From Deltaproteobacteria bacterium (GTDB lineage Bacteria; Desulfobacterota; Syntrophobacteria; BM002), in the NCBI GenBank assembly GCA_022340745.1, contig JAJDNL010000103.1, positions 1 through 39,160 of the forward strand: DNA of 39,160 nucleotides, given 5' to 3'. The notes beneath the pieces were generated by a model. It had not been told where the DNA came from and did not search any database. It was given only the letters and a program-made list of their open reading frames with translations. The position numbers were made by a program, and so were the translations under genes. Of this stretch, positions 37,219-39,160 are shown piece after piece. Every line of letters begins with the position of its first letter. Positions within the stretch are counted from its first letter, which is position 1.

Positions 37219-38526
37219 TCAACTTTCCAGGGGAAAGACTGGCGCAAGGGGCTTGATGAAAGGTTGTCTGAGGCTGTAGGTGTAGGCTCCTTGACTCGGG
37301 ATCATCAAAATGTCTCCCGGCTTGATTCCATCGCCGAAATAGCCGTATCCCCAGACATCGTGAGGGGTGCAGAGGGACCCAAAAATAGAGCACCTTCGCT
37401 CCACAAGGGAAGGGTTTGAGAGATTTATTACCGGGAAATAGTCAGTTTCGAACCGCTCCCAACCCACGATATTCGTACCGCCGTCGACAATGACGAGATC
37501 CTCCGCCTTCTTGTCCACCACGGTCAAGAGGATATGCATGGAGTCGTTGACCAGCCACCGGCCGGGTTCAGATAAAATTTCGCAGTCGACGTGGGGGAAG
37601 ATGTGTTGGCGTAAGCTTTGCCCGATCTCGCGAGCAAAAATCTCTAAGGGTTCTGCAAAATACCTGTAGCGCTGCGGTTGCCTGATGTCCGGCAAGACCA
37701 ACTGGGTAATACGTCCTTGGGGGGTGGCGGAAAAGTGGAGCCATTCTCCGCGGGGCGGCCAGTAGCCGCCGCCAATATCCAAGAATTCTATGGTTTGGGC
37801 TCGCTGCCGCTTCATGGCCGCGAGCTGTTCCCCAAGGCGAATCAAGAAGGAAACCTGGGAGGAAGGTGTAAGGTTCCAACTGGTGTGAAACTGAAGCCCG
37901 CATAGACGGACGTGGTCAAGGCTTTCAGCCCTTGTCATAAATCTTTCCAGCTCGGCCAAGGGGACTCCGAACTTCCGCCACAGCCCCTTTTCTTCAGTGG
38001 TAAGACGAACCCCTGCCCGTACCACCGCGTTTCGCACCCGAGAGACACGTTCCAGACGGTCGAGCTCTCCAAAGCTGTCGATAAGCACTGTAACCACTTC
38101 GGCGTGGGCCACTGCTAGATCGAGTTCCGCCTCGGTTTTCCCCGGTCCGCTAAAAAGAATGTGCTGAGAGCCTTTATCAAGAGCGGTTTCGAGTTCAAGA
38201 CCACTGGAGACATCCAGGCCAAGGCCGAATTTCACCAGACTTTCGGCCACAGCCGGATGGTTGTTGCTTTTCATGGCGAAAAACGCACGGAGTCCGGGAA
38301 TCTCCTGCGAAAAAGCGGTGGTGAACTGCTCTGCCCGTTGCAGTAGGACACCTTCATCGAAGAGATAGACGGGGGTGCCGTGCCGCGCCGAAAAGTCCAA
38401 GTAAAGTTGCCTCTGCTCCAGAAGCAAGCGGACGTAGGCGCAAATGACTTCATCTTCAAGGGCGGGGCTGACACTCTCAAGGATCTCGGCAGCCTTGCGG
38501 AGAACAAAGGTGGAATTGTTCATCAT
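37219..38526 (-). CDS. PLP-dependent fold-III decarboxylase (Orn/DAP/Arg decarboxylase class 2)
   Basis: GLRAFFAMKSNNHPAVAESLVKFGLGLDVSSGLELETAL, FLDIGGGYWPP, SEPGRWLVNDS, YGYFGDGIKPGDILMIPSQGAYTYS. Confidence 0.85.
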   Translation of the reverse strand: MMNNSTFVLRKAAEILESVSPALEDEVICAYVRLLLEQRQLYLDFSARHGTPVYLFDEGVLLQRAEQFTTAFSQEIPGLRAFFAMKSNNHPAVAESLVKFGLGLDVSSGLELETALDKGSQHILFSGPGKTEAELDLAVAHAEVVTVLIDSFGELDRLERVSRVRNAVVRAGVRLTTEEKGLWRKFGVPLAELERFMTRAESLDHVRLCGLQFHTSWNLTPSSQVSFLIRLGEQLAAMKRQRAQTIEFLDIGGGYWPPRGEWLHFSATPQGRITQLVLPDIRQPQRYRYFAEPLEIFAREIGQSLRQHIFPHVDCEILSEPGRWLVNDSMHILLTVVDKKAEDLVIVDGGTNIVGWERFETDYFPVINLSNPSLVERRCSIFGSLCTPHDVWGYGYFGDGIKPGDILMIPSQGAYTYSLRQPFIKPLAPVFPLES

Positions 38527-39143
38527 TCCAACTCCATTACCACGTTCAGTTTGCTCGCCAGTTCGGCACATTCCGCCTCCAGGGAAGTGTTTGCTGTGGG
38601 CCTAAAAATCACGTGGCCCAAAAGGCGAGAATCGTAGTCGTTCGGTGGAAGGACCACCCTGTGCCCCGGCCTCCGCTTGATGAAAACCTCCTGCACTCTT
38701 GAATCCAGGCGGAGACCCCCATCGTCGATCTCTTTAACGCTGCCGCCATGCTGGGCAAAAAGCCGCAATCCCACCAGAGTTTTCCAGCTTTGCCCCGGAA
38801 CTATGGATAACCTTCGGCCCTGAGCCATATCCAAGGCCAAACCAATCATGTCGAGCCCGCAGCTCTGCTGGATCAACCAGGGAAGACAATCGCCTCCGGG
38901 TCTGGGCGTCAGTTCTAGCAGGTGAGCTTTCCCCTGCCAGACAATGAAATCCACCATACAGAGAGCTCGTTCCAGGCCGAGGGCTGTGGCTGCACGGTGC
39001 AGTTGATTTAGAAAAACGGGCGAGGGTATCTCCGCTGGAAGTTGGGCCGGGAGAACATAGGCGGCAGTTGTAGTACCCACCTGAGTTCCCGCAGTGGGGA
39101 TCTTTCTTGCCGTGCGGATGACCTCCAACCGTCCGTTTTCCAA
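38523..39143 (-). CDS. ATP-grasp domain protein (window sees C-terminal part; real start probably beyond the window)
   Basis: CMVDFIVWQGKAHLLELTPRPGGDCLPWLIQQSCGLDMIGLALDMAQGR; ATGA overlap with downstream decarboxylase. Confidence 0.75.
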   Translation of the reverse strand: MENGRLEVIRTARKIPTAGTQVGTTTAAYVLPAQLPAEIPSPVFLNQLHRAATALGLERALCMVDFIVWQGKAHLLELTPRPGGDCLPWLIQQSCGLDMIGLALDMAQGRRLSIVPGQSWKTLVGLRLFAQHGGSVKEIDDGGLRLDSRVQEVFIKRRPGHRVVLPPNDYDSRLLGHVIFRPTANTSLEAECAELASKLNVVMELE

Positions 39144-39160
39144 AAAGAAGTCGCAGCTAT

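Overview
This is an AT/GC-balanced bacterial chromosomal window. Gene content (HcyBio/DUF39, LarE, NifU-NifS, a class III CoA-transferase pair, TIGR01212 radical SAM, bactofilin) looks like an anaerobic Desulfobacterota-type genome; that taxonomy is inference. Most genes are housekeeping: nth, thiouridylase-like, larE, HcyBio, thioesterase, purN, SagB-type oxidoreductase, HDAC-family, pcnB, AsmA-like, nifU/nifS, lipA, bactofilin, MFS, radical SAM, mnmG, SH3-domain protein, TerC, and a PLP decarboxylase with an ATP-grasp protein. Three things stand out. (1) A high-GC operon at 7490-11859 encodes two class III CoA-transferase subunits, one apparently lacking the catalytic Asp, plus four small proteins, two of them Cys-rich and unrecognised. 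It sits behind a near-consensus promoter and a structured leader that resembles group II intron RNA. (2) At 20008-20520 an intact tRNA-Asp and a GIY-YIG nuclease gene are bracketed by a 38-bp direct repeat made of tRNA-like sequence. The nuclease C-terminal tail is translated from the downstream tRNA fragment. (3) Intergenic regions carry several families of nested, imperfectly palindromic repeats built from short degenerate units. These include a multi-module composite of about 235 bp repeated on both sides of nifUS. All calls come from reading the sequence and ORF track; no searches were run.
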